Shown here: positions 46,084-55,684 of the stretch, one piece after another
How positions within the stretch are numbered: position 1 is the stretch's first letter
Layout: each line of letters begins with the position of its first letter
Source: Algimonas porphyrae
Lineage (GTDB): Bacteria > Pseudomonadota > Alphaproteobacteria > Caulobacterales > Maricaulaceae
NCBI RefSeq assembly: GCF_041429795.1
Contig: NZ_CP163424.1
Span: 2,048,001-2,112,000, forward strand
Length of the DNA: 64,000 nt
Direction: 5' to 3'
Translations under genes and position numbers: made by a program
The notes under the pieces: model-generated
What the model was told of the DNA's origin: nothing
Seen by the model: only the letters and a program-made list of their open reading frames with translations
The model's database searches: none

Positions 46084-47211
46084 TTAGGTCGCCGCTTTCA
46101 GCGCATCCTGATCCGTCTTGGCGCGCGGGGCACCACCGGCCAGCATGTCTTTGGCCTGCTGACGGAAATCGCCGTCTTTCAGCTTGCCGTTCAGACCCAG
46201 CGCCTCGTCGATCTCGGCGACTTTCTCGTCCGAAAGATTGGCGAGGACTTCGAGCGAATTGATACCGGCACCTTCGAGCTTTTCCTTGTAGACCGGACCA
46301 ATGCCGTCGATCAGGGCGATGTCTTCCAGTTTCGGAGCGACTTCAGCCATCTGTTCGGATGTTGCAGGCTTAGTCGTGAGCGGCTCGGCCGCCGGAGCTG
46401 GTGCAGCGTCTTCTGCGACAGAGGCAGCGTCTTCCGTAGCAGGAGCAGCTTCTTCCGGTGCAGCCATATCTATTGCGAGCTCTTCGGGGTTTTCGGCAGC
46501 GCCGAGGTCCATGCCGACGGACGCAGCGGCTTCGGTCATGCCGTCAAGCACAGCATCGGCCATCAATTCACAGTAAAGCTGGATGGCGCGGGCCGCGTCA
46601 TCATTGCCTGGAATCGGAATATCAGCTTCGGCCGGGTTACAGTTCGTGTCCAGAATGGCGACGACAGGAATGCCCAGACGACGCGCTTCCTTGATGGCGA
46701 TCGCTTCCTTGTTCGTGTCGATAACGAACATGATGTCGGGTTTTCCGCCCATATCCTTGATCCCGCCCAGTGTACGGTCCAGACGCTCGCGCTCACGGTC
46801 GAGATTGAGCATTTCCTTTTTCGTCAGACCCTGAACTTCTTCGCCCATGGCTTCGAGTTGTTTGAGACGGGCGATCGAATTGGACACGGTCTGCCAGTTG
46901 GTCAGCATGCCGCCGAGCCAACGATGGTTCACATAATACTGGGCGCAACGCTGTGCGGCCTGCGCAACGGGATCGGACGCAGCACGTTTCGTGCCGACAA
47001 AAAGAACGCGGCCACCCTTGGCGGCAATGTCGCGAACTTCCTTGAGCGCCTGATGCAGCAGCGGAACAGTCTGCGACAGATCGATGATGTGGATGTTGGA
47101 ACGGGCACCGAAGATGTACGGAGCCATTTTCGGATCCCAGCGGTGAGTCTGGTGACCGAAGTGAACACCAGCTTCGAGGAGCTGACGCATAGAAAAATCG
47201 GGAAGAGCCAT
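46084..47211 (-). CDS. rpsB: 30S ribosomal protein S2 with C-terminal extension
   Basis: The product has 375 residues from ATG 47211, with a strong AAGGAG site. The S2 core ([22 protein letters not shown] through [24 protein letters not shown]) ends near residue 225. An Ala/Glu/Pro-rich linker follows, then a folded-looking tail with a helix-hairpin-helix-like [15 protein letters not shown] from residue 302 and [15 protein letters not shown]. Standard S2 is about 240-260 residues. S2 binds the 30S head-body junction and S1; the tail's role is unknown. It starts the rpsB-tsf operon. Confidence 0.95.
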   Translation of the reverse strand: MALPDFSMRQLLEAGVHFGHQTHRWDPKMAPYIFGARSNIHIIDLSQTVPLLHQALKEVRDIAAKGGRVLFVGTKRAASDPVAQAAQRCAQYYVNHRWLGGMLTNWQTVSNSIARLKQLEAMGEEVQGLTKKEMLNLDRERERLDRTLGGIKDMGGKPDIMFVIDTNKEAIAIKEARRLGIPVVAILDTNCNPAEADIPIPGNDDAARAIQLYCELMADAVLDGMTEAAASVGMDLGAAENPEELAIDMAAPEEAAPATEDAASVAEDAAPAPAAEPLTTKPATSEQMAEVAPKLEDIALIDGIGPVYKEKLEGAGINSLEVLANLSDEKVAEIDEALGLNGKLKDGDFRQQAKDMLAGGAPRAKTDQDALKAAT

Positions 47212-47340
47212 TGGATATCTCCTTCTTCCGGTTAGCCTGAATGCGGGGTTGAGGGAGCCAGAAAACAATCTGATCCCACCGGAACTGACATCTGCGCTAT
47301 ATGCACAGGGCCAAAACCCGCACGCGAATTGATGGCGCGC

Positions 47341-47369
47341 GCTATAACGGCGCGGACAGTGGATGCAAG
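47341..47369 (-). promoter_or_regulatory. Candidate rpsB promoter
   Basis: Minus-strand CTTGCA (47364-47369) and TATAGC (47341-47346) are 17 nt apart, close to the alphaproteobacterial consensus. It would give an untranslated leader of roughly 120 nt, room for S2 autoregulation, though no specific structure was identified. Confidence 0.55.
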
Positions 47370-47403
47370 CAGTTTATGCGGTTACGAACAAACCGTCAGA
47401 CCG

Positions 47404-50400
47404 TTAGGCGGCAATCTCTTCAATCGTTTCAATCGCCCGATTGGCTTTGAGCGCCTTTCGAATACCCGGATCGATCGCCCAGCTGCCGCTGAGTTGCCAC
47501 CGCGCCTCGCGTTCCGGGGTCAACGGCGCGGACAGCTCGATCACTCCGGATTGCAGATGCGGTGCATCCCGCAGCTTGCAAAGCATGGCTTCGAGTTCGT
47601 CCAGCGTCTCTGCGCGGGCGTCGCGCAAGCGGATCCGCAAGCCTCTAGGCGGAGCCGTCCCTGTCTCGGACCGATCGGAACCAGACAGTAAGGAGACAGA
47701 CTGGGCAAAGAAGCGCACGTCGCCGCCCTCACCCTCGACCCGAACCTCGCAGATCACGGCGTTGCCTGCAGACATGGTATCACGTTTCGAAAAAAGCAGG
47801 TCTTCGCGGATGAAGAGTTCATATTCGCCTGTCGGGTCAGACAGACCCAGATAGGCGAAACGCTTGCCATGTTTGGAACTGCGTTCCTGGCGGCGCCTGA
47901 CGATCCCGGCAACACGGAAATTCTTCTTGCCCTTGGCCACACACTCTTCGAGCTGGTTTGACAGAACGACTGAATGCGTATCATCGGAAAGATACTCATC
48001 CAGAGGGTGTCCGCCGAAATAGAAACCGACAGCCCCTAATTCATGCTCCAGGGCTTCGACAGTCGACCAGTCAGACTGTACGATCAGGTCCGGATCGGGC
48101 GTCGCGTCTTCGATACCCCCGAAGAGATTGACCTGAGCAGATTCACGCTCATGGGTCGCCAGCGCACCGATCTTCTGCAGAATTTCGGCGGATGCCAAGG
48201 CTGTCGCACGCGATACGCCAAGCCCGTCAAAGGCGCCTGACCGAGCGAGGTTTTCCATGGCCCGCTTATTGACGATCCGCATGTCGACACGCCGGGCAAA
48301 ATCATAAATGTCCGTGAAGAGTCCGCCGCTCTCGCGAACCGAGACGACATGTTTCATCGCCTCAAGCCCGACATTCTTGAGGGCGCCGAGGGCATAGAGG
48401 ACCTTCCCGTCCTTGACGTCGAAGTCAGCCATGGAGCGGTTGACGCAAGGCGGCTGGACTTCGACCCCGATGCGCTTCGCTTCTTGGAAGAAGAAGGCCA
48501 GCTTTTCGGCAACACCGAGGTCAAGACTCATGATCGCGGCTAGAAAATGGGCCGGATACAGCGCTTTCAGATAGGCCGTCTGGAACGAAATCATCGCATA
48601 GGCCGCAGCGTGCGACTTGTTAAAACCGTAGCCTGCAAATTCATTGACGAGATCGAAGATGCCGGCGGCCTGGTCCCGATCGACACCGCGCGCAACGGCG
48701 CCGTCGATGAATTTATCGCGCTGGCGGTCCATTTCCGCCTGATCCTTCTTGCCCATGGCCCGTCGCAGAAGATCGGCATCACCCAGTGAAAAGCCGGACA
48801 GGATCTTGGCGATTTCCATCACCTGCTCCTGGTAGATGATGATACCGTATGTTTCCTCCAGCAACTCCTGGAGCTTCGGGTGCGGATAGCGGATATCCTG
48901 CCGCCCGAACTTGCGTTCGATGAAATCCGGAATGTTGCGCATGGGTCCGGGTCGGTAGAGGGAGATGATGGCGGTCAACTCTTCGATCGAATCCGGCGCC
49001 AGCTTGCGCAGCGCGTCCCGCATGCCGGAACTTTCCAGTTGGAATACACCCGCCGTAAGCCCGTCGGCCAGCGGCTTGTACGGTTCCGGCACAGATGTAT
49101 CGACGGAGGCCAGGTCGACCTCTATACCGTCCTTGCGCAGCAGTCCAAGACAGCGATCGATCACTGTGAGCGTTTTCAAGCCAAGGAAATCGAATTTCAC
49201 GAGGCCGGCCTTTTCCGCCCACTTCATTGTAAACTGTGTCGCTGGCACTTCGGACCTCGGATCGCGATAAAGCGGCACAAGTTCGGTCAGTGGCCGGTCG
49301 CCAATGACGACCCCCGCCGCATGGGTCGACGCATTGCGGTAGAGCCCCTCCAGCGATAACGCCGTGTCCAGAAGGCGACGCACGGTCGGATCGGACCGCC
49401 TAGCGTCCTGTAATGCCGATTCCATATTGATTGCCTGCTGCAACGTGACGGGACTGGCAGGATTGTTCGGGACAAGCTTGGCCAGCCTGTCGACTTGGCC
49501 GAGTGGCATCTGCATGACTCGACCGACATCGCGCACCACCGCCCGTGCTTGCAATGTTCCGAAGGTGATGATCTGCGCGACTTGGCCATCGCCATATTTG
49601 TGGCGAACATAATCGATCACCTCACCACGCCGTTCCTGACAGAAATCAATATCGAAATCGGGCATGGAAACACGTTCGGGATTGAGGAAGCGCTCAAACA
49701 GCAGACCGAAGCGAAGCGGATCCAGATCCGTAATCGTCAAGGCCCAGGCGACGACAGAGCCCGCACCGGACCCGCGACCTGGGCCGACGGGAATATTCTG
49801 GGCCTTGGCCCATTTGATGAAGTCCGAGACGATCAGGAAATATCCTGGAAAGCCCATCTCCCGAATGACGTTGAGTTCGAATTCGAGCCGTTCGAAATAG
49901 ACCTCACGCGGTTCAGCCAGCGGCACTGACTCAAGCCTGGCTTCAAGGCCTGCATGCGCTTCGACCGACAGAATGTCGTCCTCGGACTGGCTGCCGTCGC
50001 CAAAATGCGGCAGGATCGGCTTACGCTTCGGGGCGCGAAACGCGCAACGCTGGGCGATGGCAAGCGTGTTAGCGAGCGCTTCGGGCAGATCCGAGAACAG
50101 CGCCAGCATTTCTTCGGACGACTTCAGATAGTGCCGGGTTGTCAGCTTGCGGCGATCCTGCTCCAAGACATATGACCCCTCGCTCATCGCGAGCAAGGTA
50201 TCGTGCGCGTCATACATTTCCGGACCCAGGAAATAGGGATCGTTCGTCGCGACAAGCGGTAAATCCATCGCATAGGCAAGGTCGATCAACTCGGGCTCAA
50301 TGCGTGACTGCTCCGGCAGGCCGTGTCGTTGCAGTTCGACATAGAGTGCGTTCGGAAACTGTGCCGCCAAGATGGAGAGCCAGCGTCTGGCTTCATCAGG

Positions 50401-50859
50401 GCGTCCCTGGATCAGAAGACGGTCGAGCGCTCCGTCCGTCCCTCCCGTCAGAGCGATGACGCCCTCCGTCCGTCCTGTCAGGCGGCTGGCCTTGATGTGA
50501 GGCACCTCCATTCCGTCAACATCCAGAAACGCTTCGGATGAGAGCGCCATGAGGTTTTCATAGCCAGTTTCGTTCTGGGCAAGCAGAACGAGGGACCCAT
50601 CAGGGTCTTTGTGCAACTGTCCGGGCTGTCTTTCCCCCTCGAGATCCATGGACAGGGTCACACCGATAATCGGTTGAATTCCCGCGCCGACCATGACCTC
50701 TGAAAATTCGAGTGCGCCGCAAAGATTGTTCGTATCGGTAATCGCGATTGCGGGCTGTCGATAGCTGTTAAGACGATCCGCCGTCTCTTTCATCTTCAGC
50801 GCGCCTTCCAGCAAGGAATAGGGCGAGCGCATCCTCAGATGAACGAAGTCGCGGATCAT
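47404..50859 (-). CDS. dnaE: DNA polymerase III alpha subunit
   Basis: The product has 1151 residues. The N-terminal PHP domain starts FVHLRMRSPYSLLEGALKM. The catalytic palm has Asp401 and Asp403 in PDFDIDF, the same numbering as E. coli, with GPGRGSGAGSVVAW just before. Later come the tandem HhH, OB and C-terminal domains. It is the replicative polymerase. Its ribosome binding site (GGAGG) overlaps the end of the 31-codon ORF 5 nt upstream, and the only evident promoter for both carries an SOS box. Confidence 0.97.
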   Translation of the reverse strand: MIRDFVHLRMRSPYSLLEGALKMKETADRLNSYRQPAIAITDTNNLCGALEFSEVMVGAGIQPIIGVTLSMDLEGERQPGQLHKDPDGSLVLLAQNETGYENLMALSSEAFLDVDGMEVPHIKASRLTGRTEGVIALTGGTDGALDRLLIQGRPDEARRWLSILAAQFPNALYVELQRHGLPEQSRIEPELIDLAYAMDLPLVATNDPYFLGPEMYDAHDTLLAMSEGSYVLEQDRRKLTTRHYLKSSEEMLALFSDLPEALANTLAIAQRCAFRAPKRKPILPHFGDGSQSEDDILSVEAHAGLEARLESVPLAEPREVYFERLEFELNVIREMGFPGYFLIVSDFIKWAKAQNIPVGPGRGSGAGSVVAWALTITDLDPLRFGLLFERFLNPERVSMPDFDIDFCQERRGEVIDYVRHKYGDGQVAQIITFGTLQARAVVRDVGRVMQMPLGQVDRLAKLVPNNPASPVTLQQAINMESALQDARRSDPTVRRLLDTALSLEGLYRNASTHAAGVVIGDRPLTELVPLYRDPRSEVPATQFTMKWAEKAGLVKFDFLGLKTLTVIDRCLGLLRKDGIEVDLASVDTSVPEPYKPLADGLTAGVFQLESSGMRDALRKLAPDSIEELTAIISLYRPGPMRNIPDFIERKFGRQDIRYPHPKLQELLEETYGIIIYQEQVMEIAKILSGFSLGDADLLRRAMGKKDQAEMDRQRDKFIDGAVARGVDRDQAAGIFDLVNEFAGYGFNKSHAAAYAMISFQTAYLKALYPAHFLAAIMSLDLGVAEKLAFFFQEAKRIGVEVQPPCVNRSMADFDVKDGKVLYALGALKNVGLEAMKHVVSVRESGGLFTDIYDFARRVDMRIVNKRAMENLARSGAFDGLGVSRATALASAEILQKIGALATHERESAQVNLFGGIEDATPDPDLIVQSDWSTVEALEHELGAVGFYFGGHPLDEYLSDDTHSVVLSNQLEECVAKGKKNFRVAGIVRRRQERSSKHGKRFAYLGLSDPTGEYELFIREDLLFSKRDTMSAGNAVICEVRVEGEGGDVRFFAQSVSLLSGSDRSETGTAPPRGLRIRLRDARAETLDELEAMLCKLRDAPHLQSGVIELSAPLTPEREARWQLSGSWAIDPGIRKALKANRAIETIEEIAA

Positions 50860-50864
50860 AGGGT

Positions 50865-50960
50865 TCAGCCTCCGATTACCATTATCCAGACCGACATCAT
50901 GGTCACAAATGCTGCGAGAACGATAGCGGCCCCAAGGTCGTGCGCGAACTGTTTCATCAT
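50865..50960 (-). CDS. 31-residue membrane protein, candidate SOS-induced division inhibitor (SidA-like)
   Basis: A 31-codon ORF starting ATG-ATG at 50960 with AAGGGG 6 nt upstream, ending TGA at 50865, five nt before dnaE. The product begins MMKQFAHDLG and continues as one hydrophobic helix (AAIVLAAFVTMMSVWIMVIGG), so a single-pass inner-membrane microprotein is predicted. A perfect SOS box lies 41-55 nt upstream. Caulobacter SidA is a 29-residue, single-pass, LexA-controlled protein that blocks septation through FtsW/FtsN. Size, membrane segment and SOS control match. As I recall, sidA also lies beside dnaE, but I cannot verify this. A mere leader peptide for dnaE is the alternative. Confidence 0.75.
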   Translation of the reverse strand: MMKQFAHDLGAAIVLAAFVTMMSVWIMVIGG

Positions 50961-51000
50961 GGTTATCCCCTTACTTATTCAGGTGCTGCCACTTTGTTCT

Positions 51001-51015
51001 GTTCTTATTTTGTTC
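51001..51015 (-). promoter_or_regulatory. Perfect SOS box upstream of the small ORF and dnaE
   Basis: Plus-strand GTTC-TTATTTT-GTTC matches GTTC-N7-GTTC exactly. In transcription sense it reads GAACAAAATAAGAAC, strongly resembling the lexA operator. Confidence 0.88.
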
Positions 51016-51025
51016 CGCAGTCAAG
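51004..51025 (-). promoter_or_regulatory. Candidate promoter of small ORF-dnaE
   Basis: Minus-strand CTTGAC (51020-51025) is a perfect -35. A weak -10-like TAAGAAC overlaps the SOS box about 12 nt downstream. The arrangement (CTTGAC, then GGAACA, then AGAACAGA) parallels the lexA promoter. Confidence 0.5.
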
Positions 51026-51127
51026 TGAGCGGGATTGGTTTCCCCCATCGCGCCGCACGCAATGTGGATATTAAGGATGATCGTAAGTATACTGCAGAGA
51101 TACGTTAGAGCGTCAGAAACAGACTGT

Positions 51128-51829
51128 TCAATAGGACGGAAGAGTAGGAACGTATGAGACGATCAAGCCTTCGCGCACGGTCAGCAGACGGTCCATATAG
51201 GAGGCGAGTTCCATATTATGCGTGGCGACCAGCGCGGCCACGCCTTCCTGTCGCGTCAGGCGGTAAAGCTGATCGAATACGGTCGCGCTTGTCGCCGGAT
51301 CAAGATTGCCCGTCGGCTCGTCAGCCAGCAGGACTTGCGGCTTGTTAGCGAGCGCGCGCGCAATCGCTACACGTTGTTGCTCCCCGCCCGACATCTGACT
51401 GGGACGATGCGTCAGGCGCTCGGCAAGCCCCATCTCGCCCAGCAGGCGGCGGGCTTCCGACTTGGCTTCGCGGGCGCCCTTCCCGGCCACCATCTGGGGG
51501 ATCATGACATTCTCTTCCGCCGTGAACTCCTTCTGCAAGTGATGGAATTGATAAACCATGCCGATCCGGTCACGGCGGATGGCCGTCCGCTCATCATCCG
51601 GCAGGGCCAGACACTCGCGGCCATTGATGAAGACCTCGCCGTCATTCGGCTTTTCGAGCAAACCTGCCGCATGCAACATGGTCGACTTGCCGGACCCGGA
51701 AGGACCGATCAGCCCAACCATCTCGCCCGGAAAAATATCGACATCGGCTCCGGCTAGGACTTTCAGCAGCCCCGCACCGGATTTGTAGGAACGATGTAGC
51801 CCGCGAACGGATAGAACAGGTCTAGTCAT
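51128..51829 (-). CDS. lolD: Lipoprotein-releasing ABC transporter ATPase
   Basis: The product has 233 residues. [20 protein letters not shown] is Walker [16 protein letters not shown] the signature, and [16 protein letters not shown] Walker B, with a MacB/LolD-type context. It drives LolC-type permeases to release lipoproteins from the inner membrane to LolA. Several putative client lipoproteins are encoded in this window. It overlaps lolC by 8 nt. Confidence 0.93.
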   Translation of the reverse strand: MTRPVLSVRGLHRSYKSGAGLLKVLAGADVDIFPGEMVGLIGPSGSGKSTMLHAAGLLEKPNDGEVFINGRECLALPDDERTAIRRDRIGMVYQFHHLQKEFTAEENVMIPQMVAGKGAREAKSEARRLLGEMGLAERLTHRPSQMSGGEQQRVAIARALANKPQVLLADEPTGNLDPATSATVFDQLYRLTRQEGVAALVATHNMELASYMDRLLTVREGLIVSYVPTLPSY

Positions 51830-53111
51830 AGCGCAGGGCCTCGACAGGATCGATCTTGGAAGCCTGCCAAGCCGGCCAGAACACGGCGAGCGCCGAAATC
51901 AGGAACCCCCAGAGTGCGACCGAGGCGACTTCCGACCAGACAATCTTGACCGGAATACGGTCCGTCAGCTGGTAAACGTCCTGCGGGAAGAGTTGAACGC
52001 CCATAATACTCTCGATGAAGCGCTGGATCGGGTAGAGGTTCAGACAGAACATCACGCCGACCACAAGGCCGACCAGCGTTCCGAGAATGCCGACTGTCGC
52101 TCCGCTCATGAGGAAGATGCGCAGAATTCCGCTGCGTGTCGTCCCGATAGTGCGCAGGATCGCAATATCGCGCGATTTGTTCTTCACCAGCATGATCATG
52201 GAAGCCAGAACGGGGAAAGCTGCGATAACGACCACGATCATGAAGATCAAGCGCATGGCGATCTGTTCGACGCGGAGGGCGCTGGCAGTCGACTGATTGC
52301 GGTCTTTCCAGGTCGATTGGTAGATCGGCTGCCCGGCAGCTTCGAAAATCGTGTCACGCAGGGTCTCGATCTCGTCTGGATCCTCAAGACGAAGTTGAAC
52401 GTCACCAGCCGCCTGCCCGCCTTCAAAAAGCAGCGTGGCTTCGTCGAGATCCATATAGATGTAGGTCTGATTAGTGATGAACAGGCCGACATCGAAGATC
52501 GCGCCTATCGTGTAGGTCTTCCGGATCGGCACAGCACCGGATACAGTCTGTCGCGTTCGCGGGGAATAGACGAGCAGCGGATCGCCGACCTGAAGGCCTA
52601 GCCCCTGCGCCATGGCAGACCCAATCGCTATGGCCTGCTCAGACCCGTCGCCCATCCCAAGCGAACGCAAGTCGCCCTGGATCACTCCGCTGGCAATCAG
52701 TTCGAACGCCATCAGATCGTCAGGCGCGATCCCGATAACCTGCGCGAGTGCAAACTGACCATTGGCCTGAACGCCTGTATAATGCTGCGTAAACTGAAAC
52801 GCATTTTCCACACCGGGCACCATCTGCATTCTGGCTTCCAGATCCGCGACTTGTTCACGCGTCGGACTGGCTTGGGCCGTCGCGACATAGACATGGCCTT
52901 CGCTCCCGATCGTCAGGCGGATCATGTCGGACCGGAACCCGTTCATGATCGACATGATGGTGATCATCGCGGCAATTGCGAGCATGATGCAAGTAAAGCT
53001 GATGACGGCAATGAAACCGACGCCCCCCTGACTTTTCTTAGCCCGCAAATATCGCATGGATATCTTACGTTCGACGGCACCGAATGCCGCATTTTGTTGC
53101 GTGCTAGACAT
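51822..53111 (-). CDS. lolC: Lipoprotein-releasing ABC transporter permease (LolC/LolE/LolF type)
   Basis: The product has 429 residues from ATG 53111. Four membrane helices, one near residues 35-60 (FIAVISFTCIMLAIAAMITIMSIMNG) and three in the C-terminal third, flank a large periplasmic domain. ILRTIGTTRSGILRIFLMSG is the coupling helix for LolD. A single permease gene here suggests a homodimeric or LolF-like transporter. The gene upstream in related genomes, proS, is absent, leaving a 131-nt gap with no other feature than a short inverted repeat. Confidence 0.92.
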   Translation of the reverse strand: MSSTQQNAAFGAVERKISMRYLRAKKSQGGVGFIAVISFTCIMLAIAAMITIMSIMNGFRSDMIRLTIGSEGHVYVATAQASPTREQVADLEARMQMVPGVENAFQFTQHYTGVQANGQFALAQVIGIAPDDLMAFELIASGVIQGDLRSLGMGDGSEQAIAIGSAMAQGLGLQVGDPLLVYSPRTRQTVSGAVPIRKTYTIGAIFDVGLFITNQTYIYMDLDEATLLFEGGQAAGDVQLRLEDPDEIETLRDTIFEAAGQPIYQSTWKDRNQSTASALRVEQIAMRLIFMIVVVIAAFPVLASMIMLVKNKSRDIAILRTIGTTRSGILRIFLMSGATVGILGTLVGLVVGVMFCLNLYPIQRFIESIMGVQLFPQDVYQLTDRIPVKIVWSEVASVALWGFLISALAVFWPAWQASKIDPVEALRYD

Positions 53112-53242
53112 GGCGTTTCCACGGATTATTGCGCTTTGACGCAATCACGGAGGGTCGAACCACCATCATATCAGCCATGCATTTCATTATGCGCGCTTAG
53201 CGGCGTGATCAGCTTGCCGCAAGCGAGCGCTTGCAGCGTTGA

Positions 53243-53518
53243 TTACCCCGCATTCTCGCCCCGCATCCATGATCCCAGACGTTCCCATGTCAGCCAGCCA
53301 CTATTCACGACCAGGACGACAAGAACGAAAAAGATCAAGGCCAGACCGGTGGCCCAGATCACCTTCCGGACCATATCCGGGCGCGTTGGCGCCCCGGGCT
53401 CCGTACCCGGTTCGATGGCGTTCTCCTCCGCCTGCCCGCGTATCCCGATCGGCAGCACGATAAAGAGCGAGAGCCACCACAAGATCATGAAGGTCGCCAA
53501 GCCGGTGAACCAGTTCAT
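53243..53518 (-). CDS. DUF1467 family inner-membrane protein
   Basis: The product has 91 residues with two membrane helices (FMILWWLSLFIVLPIGI and WATGLALIFFVLVVLVVNS) joined by an acidic proline-rich loop (EENAIEPGTEPGAPTRP). That loop and the LFIVLPIGIRGQAE segment are typical of DUF1467 proteins, found next to mce and lol genes in Alphaproteobacteria. Function is unknown. Confidence 0.88.
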   Translation of the reverse strand: MNWFTGLATFMILWWLSLFIVLPIGIRGQAEENAIEPGTEPGAPTRPDMVRKVIWATGLALIFFVLVVLVVNSGWLTWERLGSWMRGENAG

Positions 53519-53574
53519 GTGATATCCTTCACTTTCCTGCAGCTTTTCGACAATGTTGCTGGTCTCGGAATGGC

Positions 53575-53991
53575 TTAGTGCCCAGCTTTAGCTGTTTCCA
53601 TCAGTTCGATCAGGACCCCGCCGCTATCACCCGGATGCAGGAAAATGACGAGCGTACCATGGGCACCAATACGAGGTTCATTGAGGACCCGCATGCCGCG
53701 ATCCTCCATCAGCGCCTTCGCGACATGAATATCGGCGACCTCGAAACAGACATGATGCTGTCCGCCCCTCGGGTTGCGCTCCAGAAATTTCAGGATCGGT
53801 GAACTCTCGCCATATGGTTCGATCAGCTCGATCTGACCGCTGGGAAGATTGACGAAAGCGAAACTGACACCTTGTGGCGGAAGCGGTTCTGGTTCCGTGA
53901 TATCCGTCGCGCCGAGGATGTCGCGATAAAAAGCTATCGCCTCGCGGATGTCCGGAACGGCGACACCGACATGGTTAAGAGGTCCGATCAT
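53575..53991 (-). CDS. mce: Methylmalonyl-CoA epimerase
   Basis: The product has 138 residues from ATG 53991 (MIGPLNHVGVAVPDIREA). It is a VOC-fold enzyme with metal ligands His in LNHVGVAV, Gln/Glu in QIELIEP, His in GQHHVCFEV and Glu in VLIELME. It interconverts the 2R and 2S epimers in propionyl-CoA breakdown; the mutase is not in the window. It follows rnj after 1 nt. Confidence 0.93.
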   Translation of the reverse strand: MIGPLNHVGVAVPDIREAIAFYRDILGATDITEPEPLPPQGVSFAFVNLPSGQIELIEPYGESSPILKFLERNPRGGQHHVCFEVADIHVAKALMEDRGMRVLNEPRIGAHGTLVIFLHPGDSGGVLIELMETAKAGH

Positions 53992-53992
53992 G

Positions 53993-55684
53993 TCATGCCG
54001 CCTTTCTGACGATATGGGCGTGAATGTCGACAACGGCCCGCTTGCCGGTTCTGTCCCGGACGATACGTTTCACACGCCCACGAAGTTTGTCCTCGATAGC
54101 GTCCTCGTCCTTGCGCGCTTTTGATGGCAGCTCGTTAAAAGCATCATCTGCTGCATCAATCACCGCATCGATCAATTCATCCATGATCATACCGTTCTCG
54201 CCCTCCGGGAAACCGGTGATCCGAGGCTCCGGGCCGCTGATCATCTTGCCTTTCTCATTGACGACAAGGCTCACGCCGACATGCCCCGCATAGGCCATCT
54301 TTCGGCGCAGACGAAGACCGTCATCCGACGCAGAAACGATCTCACCGCCATCTTCGAACAGGCGTCCGCTCGGAACAATGTCGATCACCTCAGGCCCTTT
54401 CGGCGCGAGTTTGACCATTTCACCGTTACGACCGGGTTGTGCCTTGGATACGCCGACAGACTTGGCAAAGCGCGCATGCTCTAGAAGATGTCGGCGCTCA
54501 CCATGCACGGGAATGGCTGTCTCGGGTTGCACCCATTCATACATGCGCGCCAGTTCGTCCCGGTTCGGGTGGCCGGACACATGTATCGGACGGTCCTTTT
54601 CAGTGACGATTTCCACGCCATCGTCGGCCAGCGCGTTTTGCAGCGCGAAAATGCCCAGTTCATTGCCCGGAATGATCTTGGAACTGAAGATCACGACATC
54701 GCCGCGCTTGAACTTGACCGTCCGGTGGTTGCCTTCGGCAATCCGGGACAGAGCCGCGCGCGGTTCGCCCTGACTGCCCGTACAGAGATAAAGGACGTGA
54801 CCCGCTGGCATGGCAACCGCTTCGTCCTCACTCAGCAAATGTCCGACATCCGAGAGCATGCCGACTGATTTCGCAGCCGCAGTCATCCGCTTCATCGACC
54901 GCCCGATCAGACAGACGGATCGGTTGTTCGCACGCGCCGCATACATCACGGATTGAAGCCGTGCCACGTTCGACGCAAAGGTCGCGACCGCTACACCACG
55001 TCCCTCATATTCACCGATCAATCGTGTGAGTTCTTCGCGAACGCCCTCCTCGGACCCGCTCTCACCCGGCGAAAATACGTTCGTACTGTCGCAAATCATG
55101 GCGAGCACGCCCTCATCGCTCAGCGCTTTCAATGCGGCTTCATCCACGCCGTCGCCGATTTGCGGGTTCGGATCGATCTTCCAGTCGCCCGTATGCAAAA
55201 CTGTGCCGAGATCGGTCCGGATCACCAGGGCATTCGGCTCCGGAATGGAGTGGGTCAGTGTGATGAGCTCGAAATGGAAAGGTCCAAGATCAAATTGTCC
55301 CTTCAGGGGAATTTCGATCAGTTCGACTTCATCCAGCAGACCGGCTTCGGCCAGGCGGTCCTTAACCAGCCACATGGTGAAGGGCGTCGCATAGACCGGA
55401 CAACGCAGACGGGGCCATAGTCGGGCCAAGGCACCCATATGATCCTCATGCGCATGCGTCAGGACAATACCGAGCAGATTGTGACGATGGGCCTCGATAA
55501 AGGCCGTGTCGGGCATGATGATGTCCACGCCGGGCGTCGAGGCATTGCCGAAGGTCACTCCGATATCGACAATGACCCATTTGCGATGATCCTGACGGCC
55601 ATGGCCGAACAGATTAAGATTCATGCCGATTTCGCCCGATCCGCCTAACGGCAGGAAGACAAAGTCTGTATCAGTTTTGGCCAT
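53993..55684 (-). CDS. rnj: Ribonuclease J
   Basis: The product has 563 residues. [12 protein letters not shown] is the HxHxDH-type metallo-beta-lactamase motif, followed by [18 protein letters not shown], and a beta-CASP region with SSKIIPGNE and [12 protein letters not shown]-like segments. It has 5' exo- and endoribonuclease activity in mRNA decay and rRNA maturation. It overlaps the coaX stop by 14 nt. Confidence 0.95.
   Translation of the reverse strand: MAKTDTDFVFLPLGGSGEIGMNLNLFGHGRQDHRKWVIVDIGVTFGNASTPGVDIIMPDTAFIEAHRHNLLGIVLTHAHEDHMGALARLWPRLRCPVYATPFTMWLVKDRLAEAGLLDEVELIEIPLKGQFDLGPFHFELITLTHSIPEPNALVIRTDLGTVLHTGDWKIDPNPQIGDGVDEAALKALSDEGVLAMICDSTNVFSPGESGSEEGVREELTRLIGEYEGRGVAVATFASNVARLQSVMYAARANNRSVCLIGRSMKRMTAAAKSVGMLSDVGHLLSEDEAVAMPAGHVLYLCTGSQGEPRAALSRIAEGNHRTVKFKRGDVVIFSSKIIPGNELGIFALQNALADDGVEIVTEKDRPIHVSGHPNRDELARMYEWVQPETAIPVHGERRHLLEHARFAKSVGVSKAQPGRNGEMVKLAPKGPEVIDIVPSGRLFEDGGEIVSASDDGLRLRRKMAYAGHVGVSLVVNEKGKMISGPEPRITGFPEGENGMIMDELIDAVIDAADDAFNELPSKARKDEDAIEDKLRGRVKRIVRDRTGKRAVVDIHAHIVRKAA

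Noticed and set aside
53219-53234. Inverted repeat GCAAGCG-AG-CGCTTGC as a terminator of the DUF1467 gene
   Set aside because: Loop of two nt and no T-run in the minus direction; probably chance or a weak protein site.
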